Below, in pieces: positions 1 through 8,095 of a stretch of DNA of 64,000 bases. Position 1 is the stretch's first letter; the number at the start of each line of letters is the position of its first letter. Source of the stretch: Promicromonospora citrea (GTDB lineage: Bacteria > Actinomycetota > Actinomycetes > Actinomycetales > Cellulomonadaceae); the NCBI RefSeq assembly GCF_013004695.1, contig NZ_JABEMG010000004.1, forward strand, positions 1-64,000. The letters run 5' to 3'. Under the pieces are notes generated by a model, which was given only the letters and a program-made list of their open reading frames with translations, was not told the DNA's origin and ran no database searches. Made by a program: the position numbers and the translations under genes.

Positions 1-149
1 CCAGAAGGATGTCGGATGAGACGGGCTTGGACACCATGGCGGTGGCGCGAGACGATGACATGAGCGCGGGTGTGTTCCTGCAGGTAGGCAGCGGCTGGCG
101 TAGGAACCTCCGATCCAACCTGTCTCGCGACGCACCCGCGCATCCCGTC

Positions 150-621
150 TCACCAGCAAAGACGCAGGTCAGGCCACCCCAACCGCGCTCCTGTAGACCA
201 GACTTTGCCGCGGCCCTGGGGGCCTGACCAGGTGATCACGTCGCGGGCTGGCGGGATGCCTGGACCCGGTTCTCCAGGTCGGCGGCGCTTGAGGATCAGG
301 ACGTCGGTGGGGTCTTCGGCGTGGCTGTCGGGCCGCATGGTTGCGCTCGGGAGGCGCACTGCACCGACGAGGTCGGCCCTGTCGGCCACGGCTTGTCGCA
401 GGGTCTGATCGGGATGGTCCAGGAGCACGGGCGAAGCGAGCGCGACAATGATCCCCCCCGGGTGCGGTCTGATCCAGTGCGCTGGTGATCAGGTCGCGGT
501 GGTAGGTGCCCAGGCGGGTGCGCCGGCCGGGGTTGAGCAGGGCTGCGTCGTGGTAGGGCAGGTTGAGCAGTACAAGGTCGTACTGGTCCGGGTCGGTCTG
601 GGTTCCGAGCTCGTGCCGGGG
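150..621 (-). pseudogene. Remnant of a DNA methylase-like gene, frameshifted and cut by an IS
   Basis: On the minus strand, reading from about 621 to 460, the frame encodes a stretch with DLVLLNLPYHDAALL, which resembles motif IV (NPPY-like) of N6-adenine DNA methyltransferases. The reading then shifts by one base in a run of seven G (about 457-463) into a frame with IIVALASP, ADLVGAVRLP and DVLILKRR, a continuation typical of N6 DNA methylase/helicase proteins carried by plasmids and conjugative elements. Both halves make sense only when joined across the G run, so this is a broken gene. Its 5' part is missing because the end of an IS3-like element begins at 622. The family assignment rests on these short motifs only. 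Confidence 0.45.
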
Positions 622-999
622 TGAACCGCCCCGGGTTTGGTGGAGGGTTCCTTCCTTGGGAGGATCCTGATCGTGTCAACGAGGCGTTACCCGGATGAGC
701 TCAAGGCCCGTGCTGTGCGCATGGTCCTGGACCACCGGTCGGAGTACCCGACGCAGTACGCGGCTGTGAAGGCTGTGGCTGCGCGGCTGGATGTCGGGGT
801 GGAGTCGCTGCGGACGTGGGTCAAGCAGGCCCAGGTCGATGCCGGGCAGGCGCCCGGGGTGACCAGCGAGGAGTCCGCGCGGATCAAGGAGCTGGAGCGG
901 GAGAACCGTGAGCTACGCAGGGCGAACCAGATCTTGAAGTCCGCAGCGAGTTTCTTCGCGTCGGTTCCGGGTCGTCTCATGTCGTCGGGAGGCTGGTGA
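622..999 (+). mobile_element. Partial IS3-family element (left end and orfA only)
   Basis: The sequence from 622 (TGAACCGCCCCGGGTTTGG) looks like a terminal end of actinobacterial IS3 elements and is followed by an orfA-type transposase gene. No orfB with a DDE integrase core follows: downstream of about 955 the sequence is unrelated, and a different gene starts at 1151. No matching right terminal repeat is visible. It is therefore an incomplete, probably immobile copy that inserted into the methylase-like remnant to its left. Confidence 0.55.
673..999 (+). pseudogene. Truncated IS3-family transposase OrfA
   Basis: The frame encodes an OrfA-like protein of about 108 aa from the GTG at 673 (an in-frame ATG lies at 637). 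It starts VSTRRYPDELKARAVRMV, has a helix-turn-helix region (AAVKAVAARLDVGVESLRTWV) and a leucine-zipper-like heptad segment (RIKELERENRELRRANQILK), which in this family mediates DNA binding and multimerisation with OrfB. After the expected AASFFA the C-terminus becomes a short unrelated tail (SVPGRLMSSGGW), and the partner orfB, normally made by -1 frameshifting, is absent. It is probably non-functional. Confidence 0.7.
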
Positions 1000-1150
1000 G
1001 ATCCCGAGCTGGTTTTGGGCTTGGCGCCAGCGGTCCTGTCCGATAGGTGTGAGCCGTTCGACGGGAAGGAACTCGGGGTGCCGGTGGAGTTGGCCTGCGG
1101 GCTGCCATCTCGTCGACCCGGCCGACGCCTACCCGGAGTAGGGTGAAGGT

Positions 1151-1732
1151 ATGGGTGACAGCGGCGTTGGCCCGCACGAGGTCGAGCGAGACGTCTCGTC
1201 GGCGCGGGGTGCTGCAGATTCAGCCGTCGACGAGGAGACCTCCCGGGCGCAGTGGGACGACGACGGCGGGTTCGAGCCGGAGCCCCTCGGCAGCGCCGAG
1301 AGCCCTGGCGCCGAGCCTGCCGCACGAGGTGGGCTGTTCCTGCGTGGGGTGCTGGACTCCGCTCTTCCGCACGAGCTCGGCACGGATGACGAGCCGGAGC
1401 GGTACCTGGTCACAGCCGTCTTCTCCCGGCGGGTGTCCGCCGAGGAACGCGCGCTGATCGAGGCTCCGGCCGCCCAGGCGATGCTCGCCGAGCGTGGCTA
1501 CCCAGGGGTGTCTCTGAAGGTCGCGGACCGCCGCCTGGAGATCGCGGGGACGAACCTGGCGACACTGGCCGGTGGACTGGCCGCTGAGATCGCCAGGGTG
1601 CTGCGGGAGGCCGAGCAGCAGGTGCTCGCGGATCGTGAGCGGCGCGACGACGAGCGTCTTCGATGGAGCCAGGCGGAAGCTGCGCGCGCGGCCAGGGTGA
1701 AGGCCGAGGCGGATCGTGTCCGCTTCGAGTGA
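1151..1732 (+). CDS. Hypothetical protein, charged C-terminal helix
   Basis: A 193-aa soluble protein that I do not recognise. The first 70 residues are acidic and low in complexity. The middle (ERYLVTAVFSRRVSAEERALI onwards) looks like a small alpha/beta domain, and the last 60 residues form a long charged, probably coiled helix rich in Arg, Glu and Ala. There is no signal peptide or membrane segment. Its 3' end overlaps the GTG start of the desaturase gene by 17 bp, so the two are probably co-transcribed. Start chosen at the ATG shortly after a purine-rich stretch (GGGTGAAGG). Confidence 0.6.
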   Translation: MGDSGVGPHEVERDVSSARGAADSAVDEETSRAQWDDDGGFEPEPLGSAESPGAEPAARGGLFLRGVLDSALPHELGTDDEPERYLVTAVFSRRVSAEERALIEAPAAQAMLAERGYPGVSLKVADRRLEIAGTNLATLAGGLAAEIARVLREAEQQVLADRERRDDERLRWSQAEAARAARVKAEADRVRFE

Positions 1733-2810
1733 GCGGCCAGGCCCAGCGAGCACGACGGAGGTCCACCGGCCCGCCCGGGCGGTGACCAGGGACTACTCGG
1801 TCCTGGCGAAGGCGGTGCGCGAGTCGGGGCTCCTCCGACGCCGGTACGGGTACTACTGGACGCGTCTGATCGGTACTGTCGTCGCCTTCGGGCTGGTCTG
1901 GACCGCGGTCGTGCTCGTCGGCGACTCGTGGTGGCAGCTCCTGCTCGCCGCGGCACTGGCCGTCGTGCTGGCCCAGCTCGCGTTCCTCGGCCACGACAGC
2001 TCCCACCGCCAGATCTTCCGGTCCCGGGCGTGGAACGACTGGACCGGCCGCATCCTGGCGAACGTGTTCGTCGGGCTGAGCCACGTATGGTGGACCACGA
2101 AGCACGACGCCCACCACTCCGGCCCGAACCACGAGGACCACGATCCGGACATCTCGCCCGGAGTCATCGCGTTCACGCCGTCGATCCTGGCCGGCCGCCG
2201 CGGCTGGCGGCGCTGGTTCGCCCGCCGGCAGGGCTGGTTCTTCTTCCCGCTGCTGACGCTCGAAGGGCTGAACCTGCACGTGGCGAGCGTGCGTACCGTG
2301 CTCGGCCCAGGACACGTGGTGCACCGCCGGGTGGAGGTCCCCGTGCTGCTGACCCGCCTGACCCTGAACGTCGCCGTGCTCCTGATCCTGCTGCCGCCGG
2401 CGATCGCTGCCGCCTTCCTGGCCGTGCAGCTCGGCTTGTTCGGCGTGCTGCTAGGCGGCGCGTTCGCTCCCAACCACAAGGGGATGCCGATCGTCCCGGC
2501 GGACGCCGAGATCGACTTCTTGCGCCGTCAGGTGCTCATGTCGCGCAACATCAGGGGCAGCGCGCTGGTCGACTTCTTCATGGGCGGGCTCAACCGGCAG
2601 ATCGAGCACCACCTCTTCCCGAGCATGCCCCGGCCCAACCTGCGGCGCGTCCAGCCGCTCGTCCGGGAGTTCTGCTCGACCCTCGGGGTGACGTACACCG
2701 AGGTCGGCTTCTTCCGCTCCTACCGGATCGTCGTGGGATATCTGAACGACGTTGAGCACCGCGCGCGCGACCCTTTCTCCTGCCCTCTGGCAGCCCAGCT
2801 CGGCCGCTGA
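1716..2810 (+). CDS. Membrane fatty acid desaturase
   Basis: A 364-aa integral membrane di-iron desaturase that introduces double bonds into acyl chains using oxygen and reductant. The three histidine boxes are clear: HDSSH at 93-97, HDAHH at 130-134 and QIEHH at about 295-299. The last has the Gln variant known from front-end/acyl-lipid desaturases of the DesA3/Des type. Hydrophobic segments lie at about 50-70, 75-92 and 215-250, leaving the boxes on the cytoplasmic face. The GTG start at 1716 overlaps the preceding gene. Which substrate position is desaturated cannot be read from the sequence. Its place inside a mobile-looking region suggests cargo that adjusts membrane lipids. Confidence 0.9.
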   Translation: MSASSERPGPASTTEVHRPARAVTRDYSVLAKAVRESGLLRRRYGYYWTRLIGTVVAFGLVWTAVVLVGDSWWQLLLAAALAVVLAQLAFLGHDSSHRQIFRSRAWNDWTGRILANVFVGLSHVWWTTKHDAHHSGPNHEDHDPDISPGVIAFTPSILAGRRGWRRWFARRQGWFFFPLLTLEGLNLHVASVRTVLGPGHVVHRRVEVPVLLTRLTLNVAVLLILLPPAIAAAFLAVQLGLFGVLLGGAFAPNHKGMPIVPADAEIDFLRRQVLMSRNIRGSALVDFFMGGLNRQIEHHLFPSMPRPNLRRVQPLVREFCSTLGVTYTEVGFFRSYRIVVGYLNDVEHRARDPFSCPLAAQLGR

Positions 2811-2913
2811 GGCACTGCGCCCACGCCCGGCGACGAGGGGCGTAGAGTGGGAGGGATCCGGGCGAACATGCCCCACCCGAGGTGCGCGGGCCCGGAATCG
2901 CAGGGAGGCCGTC

Positions 2914-3294
2914 ATGGCCACCGTTCCCGCCCCCAATCCCCCGCTGCCGTCCGCGGTCAACGGCAAGCCCAGCAGGCCGGGCCCCGACACGCACGGGTCG
3001 AGCCACGTCCGACGTACCAGCACGCGTCCCGTCAAGGCCCGCCGGAGTCGCGCTGGTGCCGCCTGGGTCGGCATCTGCGTCGCGGCGCTCCTTCTGGTCG
3101 CACTGATCATCTTCATGCTGCAGAACACCCAGCCGGTGCTGGTCTCGTTCCTGGGCATGGAAGGGTCGGTCCCGCTCGCCGTCGCCCTGCTGATCGCGGG
3201 AGTCGGGGTCGGCATCATCGCCCTCGTGATCGGCACCATCCGCATCACCCAGTTACGACGTCGCCAGCACGGCGGTAGCAGCCGAACGCCCTGA
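2914..3294 (+). CDS. LapA-family small membrane protein
   Basis: A 126-aa protein. About 45 polar, Pro/Arg-rich cytoplasmic residues are followed by two transmembrane helices (about 48-68 and 83-106) separated by a short loop with NTQPVLVSFLG, which matches the LapA/DUF1049 pattern (xFxxxNxxxVxxxFxG). In enterobacteria LapA works with LapB in controlling lipopolysaccharide synthesis. In Actinobacteria, which lack LPS, its role is unknown. Start chosen at the ATG 6 bp after AGGGAGG; a longer in-frame extension to 2752 would overlap the desaturase gene. Confidence 0.75.
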   Translation: MATVPAPNPPLPSAVNGKPSRPGPDTHGSSHVRRTSTRPVKARRSRAGAAWVGICVAALLLVALIIFMLQNTQPVLVSFLGMEGSVPLAVALLIAGVGVGIIALVIGTIRITQLRRRQHGGSSRTP

Positions 3295-3324
3295 CCGGGC
3301 CCACGCGCCCTGGGACTCGACGCC

Positions 3325-4398
3325 CTAGGGCGCCGGGCCGTCGCCCGGCGTCTCTCCACCCCTCCCGACGGACGGTTGCCCCGGTACGCGGACCGTCAGC
3401 GCCCTGGGACGGACCTGGATCCTGGCGGCGGTCACCTCACCGAAGCTGTCCCCGTCGAGCTCGACGTGCTGTCGCGACTCGAACCGCGCGGACAGGCTCC
3501 GGCCCTGCACGTACTCCATGGCACGCAGCCGTGGTGCGGACCTCAGCACCACACGGCCCGCCCGCGAGCGGTTGAGGACACCGCCGACCATGAGGCGCCA
3601 CCCGACACGCACCCATTGCCAGAACCCCTTGGGACGCAGGAGGACGACGTCGAGCAGACCGTCGTCCACCTCCGCGTCAGGCAGCAGCAGGATGCCGGCG
3701 GTCAGGGTGCCGCAGTTGCCGACGATCACGGTGTGCGCACCCACGGACCGCTCCCGCGCACGGTCGACGCGGTAGTGCATCGGGAACCGCTCGTTGCCCA
3801 CCACCGACCGGCTGATGGGGTCCGCGTAGGCGAGCCAGCCGATGCGCTGCTTCAGAGCGGCGTTGGTGCCTGTCGCCATGCGCGCGTCCAGACCGATGCC
3901 CGCCATCACGAGGAACACGTGCGTGGATGCGGGGCCGTTCTCGCGCTCGAGCTCGGCCAAGCCCACATCGATCGTGCGGTCCGAGCCGCTGAACGCCACG
4001 CGGACCGCCTCCTCCAAGCCGACCCGCAGCCCGAGCTCACGCGCCAGGAGGTTCCCGGTCCCTGCCGCCACGACCGCCACCGGTATCCCGCTCGAAACCA
4101 GCTCTTCGGCAACGGCGCGCACTGTGCCGTCGCCGCCGACCACGATGACGAGCGCCGGATCATGACCCAGCGCACTTCTCGCCGCCTGCCCGCCCGGGTC
4201 CTCGGGCGTCGTCTCGAACCACAGGTGCGGTCGCCACCCCTGGCGCCGTTCCTCGGCGACAAGTGCCGCGCGAAGGCGGGCCGCATCCACCCGGACCGGG
4301 TTCACGATCACCGCGGCCCGATTCCTCGACGAGGAACGTGCGCCGTGCGCCGTCAACCGGCCGGCGGTGTCGGCCGCGCTCCTTCGGCCCTCCACCAT
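3325..4398 (-). CDS. Diacylglycerol kinase-family lipid/sphingosine kinase
   Basis: A 357-aa cytosolic kinase of the DAGK catalytic family, which phosphorylates diacylglycerol or related lipids with ATP. Visible motifs are VIVNP near residue 31, the nucleotide-binding GGDGT at 88-92, AAGTGN at 112-116 and the C-terminal VELDGDSFG, which belongs to the conserved beta-sandwich of YegS/DgkB-like proteins. Start chosen at the ATG preceded by AGGGAGAATGCC. The frame stays open further upstream but without a better ribosome site. It converges with the LapA-like gene 30 bp away. Substrate is uncertain: many actinobacterial homologues are annotated only as diacylglycerol kinase family. Confidence 0.85.
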   Translation of the reverse strand: MVEGRRSAADTAGRLTAHGARSSSRNRAAVIVNPVRVDAARLRAALVAEERRQGWRPHLWFETTPEDPGGQAARSALGHDPALVIVVGGDGTVRAVAEELVSSGIPVAVVAAGTGNLLARELGLRVGLEEAVRVAFSGSDRTIDVGLAELERENGPASTHVFLVMAGIGLDARMATGTNAALKQRIGWLAYADPISRSVVGNERFPMHYRVDRARERSVGAHTVIVGNCGTLTAGILLLPDAEVDDGLLDVVLLRPKGFWQWVRVGWRLMVGGVLNRSRAGRVVLRSAPRLRAMEYVQGRSLSARFESRQHVELDGDSFGEVTAARIQVRPRALTVRVPGQPSVGRGGETPGDGPAP

Positions 4399-4923
4399 GG
4401 CATTCTCCCTTGGTCGCCCTTCTTCTACCGCCCTCGTGTCGAGGTTCTCACGTCGCACGACACAAGCTTGCGCAGGGAGCAGCACGTGCAACCCGTCGGG
4501 GCCAGCAGGCTGACTACTGACCGACCTGCTCCCCGATGCCGCCCGCGCGATTGGAAGCTCCGGCCTCCGACGACGCTTCGAAGGCACAAGCGGACCTCTG
4601 CGGACTGGGGCGCGGACCGCAGAGAGGTCAGTGCTGGGCATGCTGGCTCGGTGTCTCGCCGACCATATCTGCTCGTTTCCCTCAGCGTTTGACCGAGTGC
4701 ACGCGATGTCGGGTAGCGGCTTTTCTGTCCGTCGGGCCGTCGCCGGAGTTGGCCTTGAAACCGACCGATCTGCCGGCACACACAGTCAGCCCTTCCGCCG
4801 AGAAGCCGCCAGTACGGTAGGAAAGCCGCGCGGAGAACCGACAATCCGGCCAACCGGCATCTGGCTGGCAACTACAACGGTCGGACCGGCATCTTCGATG
4901 GATCGCTACAGAGCAGATGTCCA
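4399..4923. other. Gene-poor junction between the kinase gene and conjugation genes
   Basis: About 525 bp with no supportable gene and visibly lower GC than the surroundings. It holds an imperfect inverted repeat, CTCTGCGG (4596-4603) with CCGCAGAG (4617-4624), extended outwards by GACC/GGTC with a 2-nt bulge. This could be a transcription terminator stem or an operator. Nothing else is recognised. It probably marks a recombination joint inside the island. Confidence 0.4.
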
Positions 4924-5298
4924 TCAGATCTGCTGCCCGAGGTCCCAGCCGAAGTTCACCAGGGCCACGGCCGCGCCGCAGAGCACGCCGGCGGCGGCGG
5001 CGACCAGGATCCCGGTCTTGCCCCGGCCGGCGAGGTGGGGGTTGGAGGAGTTGGCGCCAAACGCCCAGACGATCGCGGCGATGATCAGGGCGACCACGGC
5101 CAGGATCAGGCCGATGCTCATGATCGCCCCGACGATCTCCTTCAGCTGCGGGATCCCGGGCACGCCGTTGGTGTTCGGGCGGATGTCCGGGACCCCTGGA
5201 TCGCTGTGGGCTATCCCGGTCGCGATCAGGGTGGCCTGCTCGGTGGCGTGGGTGACGGCCGTCGAGACGGCGTGGGCGGCGGTCTGGAGGTGCAGCAT
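4924..5298 (-). CDS. DUF6112-like conjugative-element membrane protein (first copy)
   Basis: A 124-aa protein with a polar N-terminus and two transmembrane helices (about 58-80 and 96-118) joined by a basic loop containing NPHLAGRGKTGI. Small two-helix proteins of this layout, annotated DUF6112 or TrbC/VirB2-like, occur in actinobacterial integrative conjugative elements next to a cell-wall hydrolase and are presumed parts of the transfer channel. Start supported by GAGGGAG 8 bp upstream. A paralogue lies just upstream (5431-5739) in the same orientation, and the C-terminal helix pattern (ALVNFGWDLG versus AWTNWLIDLG) is shared. Confidence 0.65.
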   Translation of the reverse strand: MLHLQTAAHAVSTAVTHATEQATLIATGIAHSDPGVPDIRPNTNGVPGIPQLKEIVGAIMSIGLILAVVALIIAAIVWAFGANSSNPHLAGRGKTGILVAAAAGVLCGAAVALVNFGWDLGQQI

Positions 5299-5430
5299 GG
5301 TGGTTCTCCCTCAGCGCGGTGACATCTGCGCTGGGCAGGTGCACCGCCCGCCCCGGGGCCACCATGGGTCGCTGCTGGCGGGCGTGACCGGCGGCCGGGT
5401 CCGGCTGGAGGTCTGGCTGGAAGGGTCTGG

Positions 5431-5739
5431 CTAGAAGGTGTGGCCGAGGTCGATCAGCCAGTTCGTCCAGGCCAAGGCACCGCCGCTGATGACCCCGCCG
5501 ATGAGGGAGCCGAGGAGGCCGGTGCGGGCCTTGCTGGTGGCCTGCCAGTTCCCCGTCGCGGACGCGATGGGCCAGACGAACGCGCAGATCACGAACATCG
5601 CCACCGCGATCAGCACGGTGATCGTCAGCAGGGCGCCGATGATCGGGAGCAGGCGCGTCCCCGCGACCGCGCTGAAGTCGGGGCCGATCCCCACGGCCAG
5701 CACTGCAGGGACCCTCAGGGAGAGTGGAGAGATCGTCAT
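5431..5739 (-). CDS. DUF6112-like conjugative-element membrane protein (second copy)
   Basis: A 102-aa protein with two predicted transmembrane helices (about 30-55 and 75-97) and a short basic connecting loop (NWQATSKARTGLLG). It is homologous in layout to the 124-aa protein encoded just downstream, with a similar ending (AWTNWLIDLGHTF). The start ATG overlaps the stop of the upstream cell-wall hydrolase gene (ATGA), so the three genes form one transfer operon read right to left. The likely role is a structural or accessory membrane component of a conjugation apparatus, inferred from context and family resemblance. Confidence 0.65.
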   Translation of the reverse strand: MTISPLSLRVPAVLAVGIGPDFSAVAGTRLLPIIGALLTITVLIAVAMFVICAFVWPIASATGNWQATSKARTGLLGSLIGGVISGGALAWTNWLIDLGHTF

Positions 5740-6806
5740 GACGTCGCTCCCGTCGGGCAGGTCCCGGTGGCCGGCAGGACGGCTGAGCCGTCGAGGGCGG
5801 TGGGGGAGTGGGTCGCGAGCCAGGGTTCGGGGTCGACCGGGGCGGCGTCGAACCCGCCGGGGTGGATCTGCAGGTGCAGGTGCGGGCCGGTGGACTGCCC
5901 GGTGGACCCGACCTGCGCGACCTGGGACCCGGCTGTCACGACGTCTCCCTCGGCCACGGTCGTGGACCCGTCGCTCAGGTGCGCGTACGCGGAGGCCATC
6001 CGCTGCGGGCCGTCGGAGCCCGTGAGGGTGTGGTCGATGACGAGCAGGTTGCCCGCGCGGGGGTCCGGGCCCGCGTAGGAGACGACTCCGTCGGCCAGCG
6101 CGAGCATCGGGGTGCCGGCGGGGGCGGCGTAATCGACACCCGCGTGCAGGGTCCGCACCCCGGTCACGGGGTGGGTCCGCGTCCCGAACCTGGAGGCGCG
6201 TGTCCAGGTGCCGGCCGGCAGCGGGAACACCACACGCGACGACACCGGTGTGCCACTCCCACCGTCGGGTGTGCCCGGGCCGGGTGACGTGGTGAGCCGT
6301 TCGAGGATGGCGCGGGCGACGGGTTCGTGCTGGGCGTACCGGTCCGGGAACGCCGAGACCTCGACTGCTTGTGCGGCGGCGCCCTTGGGCAGTTGCTGCC
6401 AGTCGGGGATGTCGAGCAGGCCGCGGGGTGAGCCGTGGTTGGGGCCGGTGGGTCCGCCCAAGAACGCTGCTACCTGGTAGGTGGGGTCCATGAGCTGGGC
6501 GACGGTTCCCCACCCGGCCGCCGGGCGCATCTGGAACAGGCCGAGGCTGTCGTGGTCCTGACCGGTCCCGTCGTGCGGGTAGGTCGTGGAGTCGGGGTAA
6601 GCGCCCGGGTTGGCCAGCATCCGCAGGTGCGACTCGGTCAGCGCCGCCATCAGTGCGACCAGGACCCCGTCCCGCCCCACACCGGTGGTGCGTGACCCGG
6701 TTGTGATGATCGTGGCGGCGTGCCCGAGCTGGACCCGGTCCAGCCGGACGACGTCGCCACCGGTCGTGGTCGCCGTGAGCTCGGCGGGCAGCGACCCGAC
6801 CGCACT
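5736..6806 (-). pseudogene. Conjugation cell-wall hydrolase (lysozyme-like plus M23), 5' end removed by IS
   Basis: About 356 codons remain of a bifunctional peptidoglycan hydrolase of actinobacterial conjugative elements. The N-terminal half carries a lysozyme-like/transglycosylase domain (MAALTESHLR with the candidate catalytic Glu, then DSLGLFQMRP). The C-terminal half is an M23 metallopeptidase with the zinc ligands visible in LHAGVDYAAP (HxxxD) and GPHLHLQI (HxH). Such enzymes open the wall locally for the transfer machine. The reading frame runs straight into the inverted repeat of the IS5-like element at 6805, so the original start, signal or membrane anchor is gone. A fortuitous start inside the IS could still give a fused product. 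Confidence 0.75.
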
Positions 6807-6824
6807 AGGGCGTGTTTGAGATTG
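6805..6824 (+). repeat. Left inverted repeat of the IS5-like element
   Basis: CTAGGGCGTGTTTGAGATTG matches the reverse complement of 8076-8095 at 19 of 20 positions. The passenger gene stops 3 bp inside it. Confidence 0.85.
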
Positions 6825-6826
6825 GG

Positions 6827-7114
6827 TCAGCGTTGGTGGGTCCAGGCTAGGACGTCGTCGGCGATGGTGGTCGGGGTCGCCGCGGTGGTCGTTGTGCGTT
6901 CTGCGGTCCGGGGGTCGTGCCAATCCAGTTCGTAGCCGCCGAATGTGCCGATGTTCTTGGAGACTGAGATGAACCACTCGGCGTCGTCAACGGGTGGATG
7001 GACGACGATGAAGGTGTTGTCGGCGTCGTTGAGCCCGTCGATCAGGTCGAGCAGGTCGTTGCGTGTCGGGTCCTGGAGCCGGATGCCGCTCTCGGTGTCG
7101 GCGTAGAACGTCAC
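6827..7114 (-). CDS. IS passenger gene; small acidic protein, possibly Imm1-like
   Basis: A 95-aa acidic soluble protein (starts MTFYADTESG, contains FIVVHPPVDDAEWFISV and FGGYELDWHD). It lies wholly between the IS inverted repeats, 19 bp downstream of the transposase stop, with TCCTGGGG before its GTG start. The pattern (N-terminal helix DLLDLIDGL, beta strands, conserved Trp and GGYELDW) recalls the Imm1 type of immunity proteins of polymorphic toxin systems, but this is a tentative fold-level impression. It has no transposase features. If translated with the transposase it would be spread by the element. Alternative: a small regulator of transposition. Confidence 0.6.
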   Translation of the reverse strand: MTFYADTESGIRLQDPTRNDLLDLIDGLNDADNTFIVVHPPVDDAEWFISVSKNIGTFGGYELDWHDPRTAERTTTTAATPTTIADDVLAWTHQR

Positions 7115-7133
7115 GACCCCAGGATGCCAGCAC

Positions 7134-8039
7134 TCAGGCGGCCCTCACGAGCGCTTTGACCCAGTCGTCGATCACTGCGACCGTCACGCTCGCTTCGTAG
7201 CGGACCTGCAACTTGTCGAACCGGGTGGCGATTGCTCGCCAGCGCTTGAGGCGGTTGAACATGCACTCCACCGCGTGCCGCTTCTTGTAGTCCTCGTAGT
7301 CGACCTTCGGTGGGCGCCCACCAGCCGAGCCCTTCGCCTGCCGGTGGGCGGCGTGGTCCTTCTTGTCAGGGATCGTCGCGCGGATACCGCGCCGGCGCAG
7401 CAAGGCCCGGTTGCCTGCCGAGGCGTAGGCCTTGTCTGCCCGGACCCGTTCCGGTCTCGTGCGCGGCCGCCCGACCTTCGAAGGACGTTTGACGCTGACC
7501 TGCTCGAGCACCGGGCCGAACTGCGGGCTGTCTCCACGCTGCCCGGCCGTGACGACCATGCCCATCAGCTTCTGGCCCTGTTCGACCGCGGCGTGGATCT
7601 TGGTGCTCAGCCCACCACGTGACCTGCCCAGCCCGTGATCGGCCGGCTCTGATCGGACGGGCCCGTGCGGGGGCTCAGCCTGCGCGTCCGGGTCCCGGCG
7701 AGCCCCGGCGGCATGCTGGTGCGCACGGGTGATCGTGGAGTCCAGGTTCAGTTCCCATTCGATCAGGCCCGCACCGTCGGCGGCGGTGCGCAGCCGGTCA
7801 GCGATCAGGTCCCAGGACCCGTCCAGCTGCCAGTCCCGGAACCGGGAGTAGACGCTCTGCCACGGTCCGTACTCGCTCGGCACGTCCCGCCACGGGCAAC
7901 CGGTCCGGGTCCGGAACCGGATCCCGTCGATCTGTCGACGTAACGCCCGCGGCCTGCGGCCGCGGGCCTTGACCGGCAGCAACGGCTCGAGCACTGCCCA
8001 GGCCACATCGCTCAGATCATGCCGCTCCGCGTCACCCAC
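7134..8039 (-). CDS. IS5-family DDE transposase
   Basis: A 301-aa DDE transposase that cuts and joins the element ends. It starts with the DUF4096-like N-terminal region (LSDVAWAVLEPLLP, then TGCPWRDVPSEYGPW near residues 47-60) typical of the IS427-like branch of IS5. The catalytic triad is visible as D100 (LNLDSTITRAHQH), D202 (RVRADKAYAS) and E258 (RHAVECMFNRLKRWR). Length and motifs are complete and the element ends are intact, so the enzyme may be active. The stop lies 19 bp before the passenger gene. Confidence 0.92.
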   Translation of the reverse strand: MGDAERHDLSDVAWAVLEPLLPVKARGRRPRALRRQIDGIRFRTRTGCPWRDVPSEYGPWQSVYSRFRDWQLDGSWDLIADRLRTAADGAGLIEWELNLDSTITRAHQHAAGARRDPDAQAEPPHGPVRSEPADHGLGRSRGGLSTKIHAAVEQGQKLMGMVVTAGQRGDSPQFGPVLEQVSVKRPSKVGRPRTRPERVRADKAYASAGNRALLRRRGIRATIPDKKDHAAHRQAKGSAGGRPPKVDYEDYKKRHAVECMFNRLKRWRAIATRFDKLQVRYEASVTVAVIDDWVKALVRAA

Positions 8040-8075
8040 GACCCCGGATCATGCCGAAACACCAGGTCACGACCA

Positions 8076-8095
8076 CAATCTCAAACAGGCCCTAG
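8076..8095 (-). repeat. Right inverted repeat of the IS5-like element
   Basis: Reverse complement reads CTAGGGCCTGTTTGAGATTG, one mismatch from the left end. It lies about 37 bp upstream of the transposase start, so the transposase promoter must overlap it. Confidence 0.85.

Larger units (their letters stand above)
6805..8095 (-). mobile_element. IS5-family insertion sequence with a passenger gene
   Basis: The element is bounded by near-perfect 20-bp inverted repeats: CTAGGGCGTGTTTGAGATTG at 6805-6824 and, on the other strand, CTAGGGCCTGTTTGAGATTG at 8076-8095, with one mismatch. CTAG or TA at both outer edges may be the duplicated target. The insert is about 1.29 kb, longer than the roughly 0.9-1 kb usual for a one-gene IS5-like element, because it carries the transposase gene (7134-8039) and a second small gene (6827-7114) in the same orientation. 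It interrupts the conjugation hydrolase gene. Confidence 0.85.

Noticed and set aside
4596-4624. Riboswitch or sRNA at the kinase/conjugation junction
   Set aside because: Only one imperfect hairpin is visible; no known riboswitch core or promoter could be matched.
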